This document shows, one piece after another, positions 1 to 11,274 of a stretch of DNA of 35,146 bases. The stretch is taken from NCBI RefSeq assembly GCF_000220395.1, contig NW_004086337.1, forward strand, positions 1 to 35,146. Reading direction: 5' to 3'. The notes beneath the pieces were generated by a model that ran no database searches, was not told where the DNA came from, and was given only the letters and a program-made list of their open reading frames with translations. Both the position numbers and the translations under genes were made by a program. This DNA is from Ichthyophthirius multifiliis (lineage: Eukaryota; Ciliophora; Oligohymenophorea; Hymenostomatida). The first letter of the stretch is position 1, and each line of letters opens with the position of its first letter.

Positions 1-2
1 TA

Positions 3-56
<54 letters not shown>

Positions 57-57
57 A
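1..57. repeat. (TA)n microsatellite at window edge
   Basis: Nearly pure alternating TA with one phase break. It is low-complexity spacer DNA. Similar (TA)n tracts recur in this window at about 918-942, 5061-5100, 6880-6935, 12307-12335, 14679-14717 and 28830-28871, and inside several introns. Confidence 0.9.
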
Positions 58-193
58 ATTAACATATATATTCAATTTATCATATTAAAAAAAATTCAAA
101 TTAAGTATTATAGGTAATATGAATTAATATGTTTTTTAGAGAAATTTATAAACCATTGTTGCATTTGATAATCGTTTACCATAATCAGAATAT

Positions 194-2101
194 ATGAAAT
201 ATATATCCATTGATGATATACATTGTGATAATTTTGAATAAATAATAAGATAATTTGAAGATCCTTGCTAAAAAGTACATCTTTAATTATTTTTTATTTT
301 AATCTAATAATTTTTTAATTTATATAGTTTCTTCACTAATATATATAAAAAAGCTTAAAAGTTCCAAAAACTGTTATTTAAAATTAATAAAAATCACGAA
401 CATCATATTAATAAAAAAGAGATAAAAAAGTTTAATTCTAAAACGAATTATTAAAAACTAATAATTCTTTTTAATAATAATAATTTTTAAATAAATAAAA
501 ATAATCACTTTTTACAGAATAATTTTTTTTAAAGATAAAAATCAAGATGCAGATTTTATTAATAATGATTAAGATTCAATAAAATAAAATACAAAAGGAG
601 ATTAATTTTAAGATTCTTATAAATAATAAGTTATGTCAACATATAATACTAATAATGAATAAATAACTTCTAATAAAAATTAAAAAAATAAATTTTAAAA
701 GCAATCTATATAATCTCATATAAACAATTAATAAATTGGTTTTTGATTTTTTTAAATATATTTTAATTTAAGTGTTTAATATTTTTTTTTAAATAAAAAA
801 TTGAATAAATAGACAATAAATAATAAAAAGGGTTTTCTGAATAAACAAAAGATAAAATAAAATAATTAAAAAAAAAGGCAGAAAGTGTAAAAGAAAAAAT
901 ATTGTAAGGTGTTTATAATAATATATATATATATATATATATTAAATTTTAAATATTGTTTTTTAAATATATATATTATTTTTAATATATAAATATAAAT
1001 AGCTAATTTTCTGTAGAGGCCTAAAAAAAACTAGAAAACAATAAAGTAAAAAAATATATATATTTAAATTATATTCATTTATTTTATTAGAAAAAGTGAA
1101 CTTGCTAAGAATTTTATATTTAATGAAGATGATTTTTTAAAAATGACAAATACATAAGAAGAATAAATTGAAAATAGAAAGAACAATCAGAGCAAAAGCA
1201 AATAAGAAAAATAAACGTATTTCTTAAAATTAATAAAAAAATTTAATTTTTTATAAAATAAAAAAGAGGTTTCACAGAAAGATTTATTATTGCCAATTAA
1301 TAAAATGCTTTAAAAAATTATCCTAAATCTTATTAAACATAACATTATGAATTGTTGCATAAATAACAAAATAGCATTTAATAATTTACCTATTAAAATT
1401 TAAATAAATATGATTTAGAAGATAATAAAAGTGATAATGAATTCAAAGAAAATTAGTTAAATTATCAAAAAAATTAGTAAAAAGGATCCAAGAGTTAAAG
1501 CGATTTTAAAAGACTTTATCTTAGAAAAAAAACTATTTAATAAGAATAAATTGTAGGAGAAGCAAATAATGAATATGATAAAATTATATAAAAACTTTAG
1601 TCTTATTAAAATAGTAAAAAAATAAAATAAAAATATTTACCAAATGAAGAACAATTATTTAAAATAAAGATTGTAATAAACTAGGGGTGTTAACTGAAAA
1701 ATTAAATAAGTTTAGAGTTAATTCTCTATTATTTGCAAGATCTATAAAACTGTATTTATTTCTAATTACTTTTATTATATTATACATAATTTTTTTTTTT
1801 TTCAAGATTATAAAACTTAAAATTGAAGTATGGAGAATAGCTTTTTGAAGAGGAGGAAAGTTAAATATATTTATATTTTTTATAAAAAACATATTAAAAA
1901 TTTGTTTTTTAAATTTAATAATAATAAAAAGGTAAAAATAATAATTATTTGGAAATTTTATAAAACATAATTACAAAGCCAAATATAACAAAAGAATTTA
2001 GATTACATAAAAGTGTAAAAGTTCATTAAGATAGAATAAAAGAAATGAGATTAAAAGAATTAGGAATTAATAACAATTCAGAAATGAATATATATTTATG
2101 A
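194..2101 (+). CDS. Unknown multi-exon protein, Gln/Asn/Lys-rich
   Basis: I do not recognise the family. An ATG at 194 opens 27 codons (MKYISIDDIHCDNF...) ending at a GT donor; the probable intron is 275-327. Further likely introns are 739-812, 904-1002, 1046-1090, 1217-1266, 1752-1806 and 1860-1931, all AT-rich GT..AG. The second half is well supported: after the 1217-1266 intron the frame reads GFTERFIIANQQNALKNYPK. The last exon reads KPNITKEFRLHKSV and then DRIKEMRLKELGINN, ending at the TGA at 2099-2101. The protein is hydrophilic, rich in Gln (TAA/TAG), Asn, Lys and Asp/Glu, with no visible membrane segment. One base appears to be missing in the A4 run at 1661-1664, because NEEQLFK and NKDCNKLGVLTEK lie in adjacent frames. 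Between 328 and 1100 several frames are open and splice phases do not fully reconcile, so the N-terminal exons are approximate. Confidence 0.5.
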
Positions 2102-2876
2102 AATAAATTTGTTATATTATTAAAATTTTTTTTAAAAAAAATAATATTATAAAATATTATTAATATTTTATATAATTTAAATTTATTTATAATTTCTGTG
2201 TAATAATTTTTTATTTTTTTAATCAAAAAACTTTAAATTATTTTTAATTATTGATAAAATATAAATTTTCAAACTTTAAAGTATAAAAATTTGAAAGATT
2301 AAAAATATAAAAAAAATATATATATGAAAATAAAATAGATAAATAAAAAAAAAAATATATTTTTAAAAATAATATTTTTAATAAAATTGAAAATAAATTA
2401 TCATATATAATAAATAAAAAAGGCTATATATTTAAAATAGTTAAGATATAAAATAAAAAAATAAATTAATGTGTCTATAAAAATAAATATATAATATAAA
2501 ATAAATATTATGAAAATTTTAATAATATAAATAAATATAAAAATACATATAAATATATTTATAATATATATTATATTTAATTATATTTATATATATATCT
2601 ATTTTTCTCACAATATATATATATATTTTTTTAATATTACAAATATTTTTTTATATTAAATATTTTTTTTTTTAATTTCATTTATTTATAATTATATAAT
2701 TAATTTTATATTGTTATTTTTTTTTATTTGCAATAAAATAATTTTTAATTATCAAAAATTTATAAATATTTTTTTTTTTAATTTTTTTTATTATTAATTA
2801 TTTATTTTATATCATATATTATTTTGTATTTTTATTATTTTTTTATTATCTTTTTATAAATTATAAATAAAATTAA
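2102..2876. other. AT-rich spacer
   Basis: Almost pure A/T with homopolymer runs and no sustained coding signal in either strand. It presumably holds the 3' end of the upstream gene and the promoter of the reductase gene, but no specific element is recognisable. Confidence 0.7.
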
Positions 2877-4051
2877 ATGATAGAATATTTATTTACTTTA
2901 TTTTTGTTTGTATTAATTGCCTTTATATCGGCATTTTTAATTAAACCATCTTAACCTAAAGGTAAAGCTATTTTTATAAAAATAAATTAAAAATAAATAA
3001 ATATAGGTGTATTATTTGGTTTAAAAAAAAATTAAAAGATTGAAGTTAATTTAGTTGAAAGACAATAATTATCTCATGATACATATAATTTTATTTTTTT
3101 ATTGCCTGACCCTAATTAAACACTTGGAATATAAATTGGTTAACATTATATTATACAGTATTTTTTTTTAAAAAAAAAAAAACTTCAAAATTTTTTTAAA
3201 TTTATTCATTTTTTTTTTAAAAAGTCATTAAATAAAAGGTGAAGAAGTAACAAGAAAATATACACCAACATCAGTTCCAACAATGAAAGTAATGATAAAA
3301 AAATAAAATAAAGATAGGATATATATAAAATAATATTTAAGGGAAAATTTGAATAAGTAATTAAAATTTATCGTCCTAACATTCATCCCAAATTCCCTGA
3401 AGGAGGATAACTTACACCTGTGTTAGAAAATCTTGAAGTAACAAAAAAATTAAACTTAAATATATCAAAAAAATCAATATATAAACAGTTACCAGCTTAA
3501 ATCTAAATATCAGGTCCTTATGGGAAATTATTGTATAAAGGAAACGGAAATTTCTAAATCGATAGAATATAAGAAGGAGGTTTAATTGAAAAAAAGAAGT
3601 TTAAGAAAGTATGTATGGTAGCAGGAGGCACAGGAATAACTCCCATGTACTAAATTATATAGGAGGTTTGTAATAATTAAAAGATAATACTCAACTTTAT
3701 TTGTTATTTGCGAATAAATCAGAAGATGATATATTAATAAAAGATTATTTAGAAAAATATGCTGAAACTAAAAAACTTAAATTATATTATACTTTAGATA
3801 CGGTATGCATTATAATTAAAATATCTAAATATTGTATATCTGAATATATATATATATAATTTTTTAAAAAGCCTCCTTAAAATTGGACTCATTTTTCAGG
3901 TTTTATTACTCTTGAAATGCTTTCTTAAGCTTTCCCTGAAGTTTCAAATGATACTTTGTTTTGCACTTGTGGACCTTTGCCAATGACTAATTTAGTTAGA
4001 AAACTTGCTTTATAATTAGGATTTAAAGAATCTTAATTTTATAAATTTTGA
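2877..4051 (+). CDS. NADH-cytochrome b5 reductase, membrane-anchored
   Basis: Flavoprotein that moves electrons from NADH through FAD to cytochrome b5 (fatty-acid desaturation, sterol metabolism), normally on the cytosolic face of the ER or outer mitochondrial membrane. Exons are 2877-2961, 3007-3157, 3225-3288, 3318-3802 and 3872-4051, giving about 321 aa, a normal length for the family. Residues about 5-22 form a hydrophobic anchor (LFTLFLFVLIAFISAFLI). Motifs in order: HDTYNFIFLLP, IGQHYII, RKYTPTS (FAD-binding RxYTxxS), HPKFPEGGQLT, SGPYGKLLYKG, MVAGGTGITPMYQ (NADH site), FANKSEDDIL and CGPLPM near the C-terminus. The third intron is only 29 nt (3289-3317). The frame breaks in the A4 run at 3679-3682; one more A joins IQEVCNNQK to DNTQLYLLF, so I read this as an assembly error. 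Family assignment is secure; which paralogue is not. Confidence 0.93.
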
Positions 4052-4249
4052 TTTTTCTAATAATAACTAATATTTATTTTTATTTTTTATCATAATTTAA
4101 ATAAAAATTTTTAAAAAAACTTAAGTTTATAAATCAAATATAAATAATGTTATTTTTATTTAAAATTTTTATTTTTTTACAAAAATGAATTTTTTATATT
4201 TTTTCTTAAAAAAAATTAAAAAAAACTAATAAATTATAATCAATAAAAA

Positions 4250-4819
4250 ATGATAGAAAAATAAGAAAATAAAGAATTTTAAATAAAAAAAGAAAAACCA
4301 TTAAATCCAAAAATAAAATAATTAAAGACTGAGTGTTTATTAAAAATAACTGAATTATTAGATGATATAGAATGTCCTTATAGATGGAATTATTACGATG
4401 AAATATTAATGATTAACTAAAAAGATATGGAAAAAGAAGAAGATTAAGTTTCAAGATAAAGATGGAAATTTTACCTTATTTTTATATCTTTTTTTTTGTT
4501 AGGAATGATTGCATTATGGATATTTTTCGCTTTCTAAATATTAGTACTTATATATATAATATATACATGGGAAGATAATACTGATAAAGGAGTAGGATAT
4601 GATGAGGCTATTATTGGAAGTAGGTTTAATAAATAAGTATTGTTTAGATTTAAAAGAGATATGAAAGGAAGAAGAAGAATTATGCTTGACCAGAGTCATA
4701 TTTAGGTTGCTAATGATATATATAATTTATATCATGAAACAAAATAAATAATTAATTAATTAGAAGAAAAAATTGAATAAGAATGTATTTAAGAACCTAT
4801 TGATAAAAAAAACGATTGA
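4250..4819 (+). CDS. Unknown 189-aa membrane protein with one hydrophobic hairpin
   Basis: Intronless frame of 190 codons from ATG 4250 to TGA 4817-4819, starting about 200 bp after the reductase on the same strand. The N-terminal ~75 residues are charged and Gln-rich and contain DDIECPYRWNYYDE. Residues about 80-115 are a continuous hydrophobic block (FYLIFISFFLLGMIALWIF, then FAFQILVLIYIIYTW), long enough for a two-helix hairpin. The tail is polar and includes a basic patch (RFKRDMKGRRR) and a Gln/Glu-rich end. No family was recognised. The steady amino-acid mix and lack of in-frame TGA over 570 bp make it a real gene; a small endomembrane or scaffold protein is possible but unproven. Confidence 0.75.
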
Positions 4820-5070
4820 ATAAGCAAAATTATATTTTTAAATTTTTAAAAATTTATATAGAAATAAAAAATTAAGATAATTTTTTGTAAAAGAAAATTG
4901 ATAAAATACAAAACTAATTTTTTAAATATATATTAACAAAAAAGATTATATAAAAATGAATATATATAAATATAAAATATATAAATACATAAATAATTAG
5001 AGATACATTATTATATAGGATTAATATTTATAAATTAATAATTAAAATAAAAAATACTAAATATATATAT

Positions 5071-5102
<32 letters not shown>

Positions 5103-5180
5103 ATATTTATATTTATATTTATATTTATATTTTATAAAAAAAAATTTTAATTATGTTATTTTTAATTATTTAATATTTTA
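4820..5180. other. AT-rich convergent spacer with (TA)n
   Basis: This separates the 3' ends of the membrane-hairpin gene (+) and the methyltransferase gene (-). It holds a (TA)n tract at about 5061-5100 followed by a TTTATA repeat. No gene is seen. Confidence 0.7.
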
Positions 5181-6329
5181 TCATAATTTTTTTATTTTAC
5201 AGATAAACATTCCTCCACTTTAACTAATAATAGGATCGAACCTTACAGTATTAGGAATAAATCCTTCTTTACACGGCATTATATCTAATTCCTACTTATT
5301 ATAAGGAGTAATTATTTAAAATTATCCTTTTAAATAATCCTATAACCATATAATATTGTCTTCATTTTAATTTCTTGCTAAACTGCATGTACTATATACC
5401 ATAATTCCTCCTTTTTTTAATCTATTAAATGCATTTATCATAAGTTTTCTTTATAAAGATATAATATTTTCTAGTTTTACTGGATCCAGTACTCTTTTTT
5501 AGAAATCATCATGTGTCCATTAATTTTTTTATAATATTTAAGATGTATACATATTCGAGTTATTTATTTATTATTATTTTAGTCTTCTCTTTTGTTCTTT
5601 TTTTGATATTATTTTAAAGTCTTTATTATATAAATTATCATCTTTATCTTTTTTTTATTAAGCAAATTTTTTTAAATGCTTAATTGATCCATCATGTGTA
5701 CATTCTGCATCTACAAGGACTCTATCAAATTCACTTTCTTAATCAAAAAGTGTTCCGTCTGCCAAATATAATTTCGTGTTTTTTTATAAATTGTATTTCT
5801 TTATAATCTATTTACATATATTTAGTCGATTTTTGTTTATATCTACTCCTGTTACTTATCCATTCTCACCTATTAAATCCGCTATATAACATAATTTCAT
5901 GCCTGGACAACAACATAAATCGAGTATTTTTTCTCCTTCTTTAGGGTCTAGGCATTTTATTACACAACCAGAACTTAAGTCCATACCATATATAAGACCT
6001 TGTTTGTATAAATCAGTATTCACTATTTTTATTTCATCTGGAAGTTTATAGAAATTCGGGAGATATTCGATTTCAGTTATTTACAACGTTTTTAATTATT
6101 TTTCGAGAATTTCTTTTTTTAATTTTAAATTATGTTTGATACGTATGTAACGGGAAAAGTTGGTTTAAATGGAAAAATAATCATAGTTAATTTAGTTTTG
6201 ATTTAAAAATTGTTTGAACGATTCAGGCAGACTTTATAAGATTGTTTTTTGGGGACTTTTATTTTCTTGTTATTATTAATTATTACTGCTATTTTAGGAA
6301 GGATATAGGATTGAAGTCTTTTATTCCAT
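5181..6329 (-). CDS. RsmB/NOP2/Sun-family RNA (cytosine-5) methyltransferase
   Basis: SAM-dependent enzyme predicted to methylate carbon 5 of cytosine in rRNA or tRNA. The single uninterrupted frame encodes 382 aa (ATG at 6329, TGA at 5183-5181). Motif I is LDLCCCPGMK (about residues 136-145), followed by GQVTGVDINKNR (SAM ribose-binding Asp). Motif IV reads VDAECTHDGS (206-215, Cys210), and motif VI reads MVYSTCSLARNQNEDN with the expected catalytic Cys315. RFDPIISQSGG lies near the C-terminus. Between motifs IV and VI there is a Lys/Gln-rich insertion. The N-terminal ~70 residues are Gln/Asn-rich with no clear PUA domain. Motif IV has Glu where most family members have Pro (DAPC). Substrate and paralogue cannot be set from sequence alone. 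The gene converges on the membrane-hairpin gene and diverges from the Asn-rich gene. Confidence 0.92.
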
Positions 6330-6479
6330 TTTGATTATTTATATACTTTTTTATTTATTTAATATTAATATATTATATATAATAATATAGATTATTTATT
6401 AATATTTTTATAAAAAAAAAAAAAATATTAATTTTTTTCTTTTTTATATATATATAATTTATTAATATATTAGAAATAA

Positions 6480-7481
6480 ATGTCTCAGAAAAAATAAATT
6501 TTTGTAATAAAAAATGATTTATTTTAAAATTAAAAAACAAATTTAAATCAAAACATTTAATTAAATCAATAAAAGCAAGTATTTTAAGAAAATTAATAAT
6601 AAGAAAAATGTTTAGAACAAGAAAAAAAAACTTAATAATTGTTAAAAGAATATGAAGAAAATTGTGCAAAATATAATTCAGAAAACTATACATATTAATC
6701 AAATTAAATTATAAAAAAATTAGCAAATGATGAATAAGCAAAAAATATGGCATAAAAATTTCCTCTTTTTTAAATGTTAAGATAAATAGCAATAAAATTT
6801 CATTTTAATGAATTGGAAGTAGTTTTTTTTGCATACATTTTAAGATAAAATAATTGGAAGTAAAACTTATATATTAATATCATATATATATAAAAAATAT
6901 ATATATATATTATATATATATATATTTATATTTATATATATATTTATATTTAAGTATAAATGAGTAATAAATAGTTGATAAATATTTAATATTTTAAAGA
7001 TTTTATGAATTTATATAATGGAGTAAATATAAAAGAATATCTTTATTTGGAAATTTTTTTGTTATTGAATGCTTATGCAGTAAAATATTATCTAAATGAA
7101 ATAAATTAAATTGAAATTTTCGAAATTCATATAAAAAGTATTTTCCCATATTTTTCTTAGCTTTTTTTTTATTGGTCAAAAAAATACGCAACAAATTCTT
7201 TAAAAATAAATCCGAAATTATTAAATAAAATATATATAAATTTATCAAAATCCAAAAATAATAAAAATAGTTTAGTTATCGAAGATTATAATTCACTTGT
7301 TGATTCAATATTATAAACATCAAATAATTATCAATAATAAATTGATTTATAATAATAGTCAATAATATAATAATAATAATTAATTTAATAACAATAATAA
7401 TAATTAAAAAATAATCATATACAAATATAGAATAGTAACAATAATATTAATATGAATAATAACAATAATATAAATAATAAT

Positions 7482-7546
<65 letters not shown>

Positions 7547-8261
7547 TGGTAATAATAATGGCAATAACAATGGCAATAACAATAATAATAACAATAATAA
7601 TAACAATAACAATAACAATAACAATAACAATAACAATAACAATAACAATAACAATAACAATAACAATAACAATAACAATAACAATAACAATAACAATAAC
7701 AATAACAATAACAATAACAATAACAATAACAATAACAATAACAATAACAATAACAATAACAATAACAATAACAATAACAATAATAGTTTATTTTTTTTTA
7801 AGAATTAATTAACTGAAAATAAAGTTGATAATTAATATGATTAAGAACTAAATATTTTACCTAATTTAAAGCCTATAAACTCATATATTTCGGTTGGTAA
7901 TGAAGTTTTATAATCTGGATTTTTCCATAATAATATTGATCATAATAATTTCTAAGGAAGCTAACATTATTTAGATAATGTGAATTAAATAATGATGTAA
8001 GGAAATAAAAATGTTATTTTACCTAAACCTAATAAATTAATACTAGATAGTAAATAAGATGAAACTTGTTATAATTAAGAATATCTTAAAAATATGCTAA
8101 ATTTTTAATATTAAAAATAAAATAATAACTTAATAAATAACTGCTTAAATAATACAAATTTAAATAATAATATTAACAACATTAATAATAATAACAATAG
8201 CAATAATAATAATATTGGAACAATTGGAACAAATAATTTTATAAATAAATTAGATATTTGA
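6480..8261 (+). CDS. Asn/Gln-rich low-complexity protein, unknown function
   Basis: The ATG at 6480 (MSQKKQIFVIKNDLFQNQ) lies about 150 bp from the divergent methyltransferase start. With TAA/TAG read as Gln the frame stays open to the TGA at 8259-8261, at most 593 aa. Residues 1-125 are Gln/Lys-rich and then more folded-looking (FPLFQMLRQIAIKFHFNELE, VVFFAYILRQNNW). A (TA)n block at about 6880-6935 is probably intronic; donor at 6860, and an acceptor at 6964 keeps the frame, but the acceptor is uncertain. A second structured part follows (YLYLEIFLLLNAYAVKYYL, SIFPYFSQLFFYW). The centre, about 7330-7790, is poly-Gln and then over 100 Asn residues from AAT and AATAAC repeats. The tail is Asn-rich with short ordered bits (SYISVGNEVLQSGF). 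It resembles prion-like low-complexity proteins in composition; no family was recognised. Confidence 0.7.
7449..7785 (+). repeat. Coding (AAT)n / (AATAAC)n repeat
   Basis: A pure AAT trinucleotide tract from about 7484 gives way, after three AATGGY-type interruptions (Gly codons), to a near-perfect AATAAC hexanucleotide array from about 7600 to 7782. Both units encode asparagine in the frame of the surrounding gene. The alternation of synonymous AAT and AAC shows that the array expanded as a hexanucleotide. Confidence 0.9.
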
Positions 8262-9425
8262 ATTTAATAATTATATATATATATATATATAATAACTATT
8301 TATTCTTAATAATATTAATTAGTATTTAACATTTAGTGCATTATATTCTATATTTGTTTTTATAATAAATTTTAATTTTTTATTGTTTATTTTTTTTTTA
8401 AATCTTTAAATAATTTTATTTTTATGTCAAAATCTTTTATTTGTTAATAAATATATTTTTCAATATAATTTTTTTAATTAATATTGAATTTAATATTTAA
8501 TAGATTTTTAAATATTAAAAATAAAGGAATATTATTTATAAATTTTAAGTAATTTTTTAAATTGTTTAACGCATTGTAAACATAAAATATAATGTATTTT
8601 TCTAAGTTAATATTTTTAATATTTATTTTAAAAATAAAATAAATTTAATTAATAAGAAAATCTATTAAATATATTAATTTTTTATATATAAATAAAAAAA
8701 ATATTTATATTGAAAACACATATCTTATAAAGTTTATAAAATAAAATATTATTTAATATAAAACCCTTATATTATTTAATAAATTAATAATGTATATATT
8801 TAGTATATAAAATTTATATCTTACAAATAATTTCATTTAAAGATATCTATTTTTGAATTTCGTATAATTAAAATTTTGGCTTTTGAATATTTTAATAAAA
8901 TATATTAAATAATCATTTCATCTAATTAACAAAATTATTTTGAATATCGTTATTACTAAATTTTTAGCAATTTTTATTATCTCATTTGAGTACTATTAAT
9001 TTTTTTTTTTATTGTATAAAAAATCTTTGATTGTTTTTATAAGATTAATAATAGATAGACTAATCTATTATTATATTAAAAGAATATTTTATTCTATTTA
9101 TTGAAAGAAATATATGTATAAAAATAAAAATAGATTTATTAGAATTTTTTTTAACAAAAACATATACTATGTTAATTTTTTTTTTAAAATAAATAGTCCA
9201 TAAAATCTAAAGATTTTGATTTTTTTTTTATTATTTAAAAATTTAGGTGTATATCCATAATATAAAAAAAAAAAAATAGAAATATAAAATAAAATTATAT
9301 ATTAAAATTTTTTAAGTTCAAATATATCTATATAAATAACTCAAAGAAAAAATAAATAAAGTTACAATATAAATAAAAAAAAAAATATATCCTTATTAAA
9401 AAAAAGAAACATTGAAACAAAAAAA
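8262..9425. other. AT-rich convergent spacer, nothing recognised
   Basis: About 1.16 kb of A/T-rich sequence between the 3' ends of the Asn-rich gene and the F-box gene. No frame with convincing composition was seen on either strand. There is a short (TA)n at 8274-8290 and several long A or T homopolymers. Confidence 0.6.
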
Positions 9426-10787
9426 TCACAACTTAATATATTTATTAAATAATTATAATTCTTTATCTTATTCTATAGGAATAACTTTAAACTAAGGATA
9501 ACTAACAGTAGGACCATAGTATCCTGCCCAAAATTTTACGTCTTTTCCACTAATAATAAATTCTGCTTTTTCAATATTAATAGATTAATCTTTTTAGACA
9601 TAATATACACTAAAGAACTTTGGTTATTTATTTAATGAATCTTATAAGTTAGTTTTTTTTGCCACCTATACATTTTCATTATCATAAATTTTGAGAGTTA
9701 ATTTAGCCTCACCTCCAAATCCACTATCCTAAAGGTTACATCCGGCAACAATAGCCATTTTCCCTTCTTTAATTTTAGAAATTTATTCTTAGTTAAAATT
9801 TTATCGAAGGTCAATTTTCCAGCAAAAGGCTCCTTGTCCATAACTAAAAGTAAAATGGATGTTTTCATCTTCTTGATTTCCGATTTGTATTCCATTTCCT
9901 CCATCTTTTAAAACTTCGAATTTATTCTAAAGTTCTCCTTTAAGCACATTTTCACATAAATTATTATAATATTCAAATACTTAAAAATGGTCTTTTCCTA
10001 ATCCTGTGTTTTTAATTAATAAATTTAAGTATTTCAAATTATTCTTATTATTTTAAAATACACTTCTCATCCCTAATTATCCAATAACAAATTCATCAAA
10101 TCTAAATTATGACAAATATTTATTTGTGCGGAAAAGTCGGCAAATATCAGATATGTCTAAATAATCAATTATTAATCTAAAGACAATTTTTTTTAGATTA
10201 AATGATTACTTTGTAGTGTCTACTTCTGTTTCTTTTTCATTTATTAATTATAAATCAAAGCCTATAGATGATAATCCTTCATCACATTTTCTATAGTTTC
10301 CTTTAAAGTTAGTAAAATGATATCCTTAAGGTGATTTTTTAGATTTTAACTCTTATACATTTTCTCCGCAAATATAATTTTTATTATTACTTGTTTTAAA
10401 TCCTATTGTGTAAATTAAATATTCTTTATCAGCATAATAAAGAATTTCGTTAATATATTCACCATTATCTAATTCGATTTTTAAATGTTATATTCTTTCT
10501 TCAGAACATAAGCCCATTTCAAATCCTTCAATTATTTAAAGATTATTAGATGTGTTTGTTTAATATGTAAATTTTATTCCACAGAATATTTTATCTTTTT
10601 TATATAGATCAATACTTTTTACTTTTGTATATCTATGATTGTATAATTTGAATATATCGTCGTATTGATTATCTGATGAAAAGTTGTTTTATATTTAGAT
10701 ATCTTTAGTCCATGATTTTTATGAGTTATTCATTATTTGATTCTGGTATGTTTAAAATAATTATTTTAATGAAGAAGATACATCCAT
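9426..10787 (-). CDS. Jacalin-like/F-box/FBA protein, putative glycan-reading SCF receptor
   Basis: Single uninterrupted frame of 453 aa from ATG 10787 (MDVSSSLKQLFQTYQNQ) to TGA 9428-9426. An in-frame Met 18 codons later (10733) is an alternative start. Residues about 40-180 look like a jacalin-type beta-prism: YDDIFKLYNHRYTKVKSIDL, KIFCGIKFTYQ, then LDNGEYINEI, IYTIGFKTSN and SSIGFDL. Residues about 198-245 form an F-box (LKKIVFRLIIDYLDISDICR, LFRTNKYL), which would bind Skp1. Residues about 275-453 match the F-box-associated domain: NLCENVLKG, LKDGGNGI, MAIVAGCNLQDSG, GEAKLTLKIYD and near the end KFWAGYYGPTVSYPQFKVI. In animal FBXO2/FBXO6 this domain binds N-glycans of misfolded glycoproteins. 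I infer a substrate receptor of an SCF ubiquitin ligase that reads glycans. F-box and FBA are firm; the jacalin call rests on motif spacing and is weaker. Confidence 0.87.
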
Positions 10788-11240
10788 AAGATATATGTTT
10801 TTTGTCTTTATGATAAAAAAAATAATAATAAATAAATAAAATAATTTTAAATTTAAAGATTAAATTTTTATATATAATTAATTATTATATAGAAAATTTA
10901 GAATAATATTTATTTAGAATTTATCATCATTTTTATATTAATAAAATAATTATCAGCAGATTTCAGAAAATATATTTAATAAATAAAATAAAAATTTTGG
11001 TAATATATTAAATTTATTTTATTAAATAAATTATTTATTAAAATAAATATTAATAAGTAATATATGTTTTTCTTAAATAATTTGATTTTTATTCTTTATA
11101 TATTAATTGAATTAATTGAATACTTTTAAAAAATAGTTAAAAAACATTTTCTTATATATAAAATGAAATTTACATTTAAGATATTCAATAATAAATTTTT
11201 GAATATATTACAAATTATATAGAAATTTCGTTATATATAT

Positions 11241-11274
<34 letters not shown>

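Noticed and set aside
1659-2226. Two short minus-strand frames
   Set aside because: They are A/T-composition artefacts opposite the last exons of the first gene and the following spacer.
6373-6702. Minus-strand 109-codon hydrophobic frame
   Set aside because: Complement of the first exon of the Asn-rich gene and its A-rich leader; the plus strand reads a consistent Gln-rich protein here.
7415-7780. Minus-strand poly-leucine frame of 121 codons
   Set aside because: It is the complement of the coding AAT/AATAAC repeat; the flanks have no protein-like composition.
7546-7812. Plus-strand Ile/Thr-repeat frame
   Set aside because: Out-of-frame reading of the same repeat; the Asn frame joins coherent sequence on both sides.
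9698-9904. Minus-strand 68-codon frame
   Set aside because: Shifted frame inside the FBA domain, whose correct frame carries the conserved motifs.
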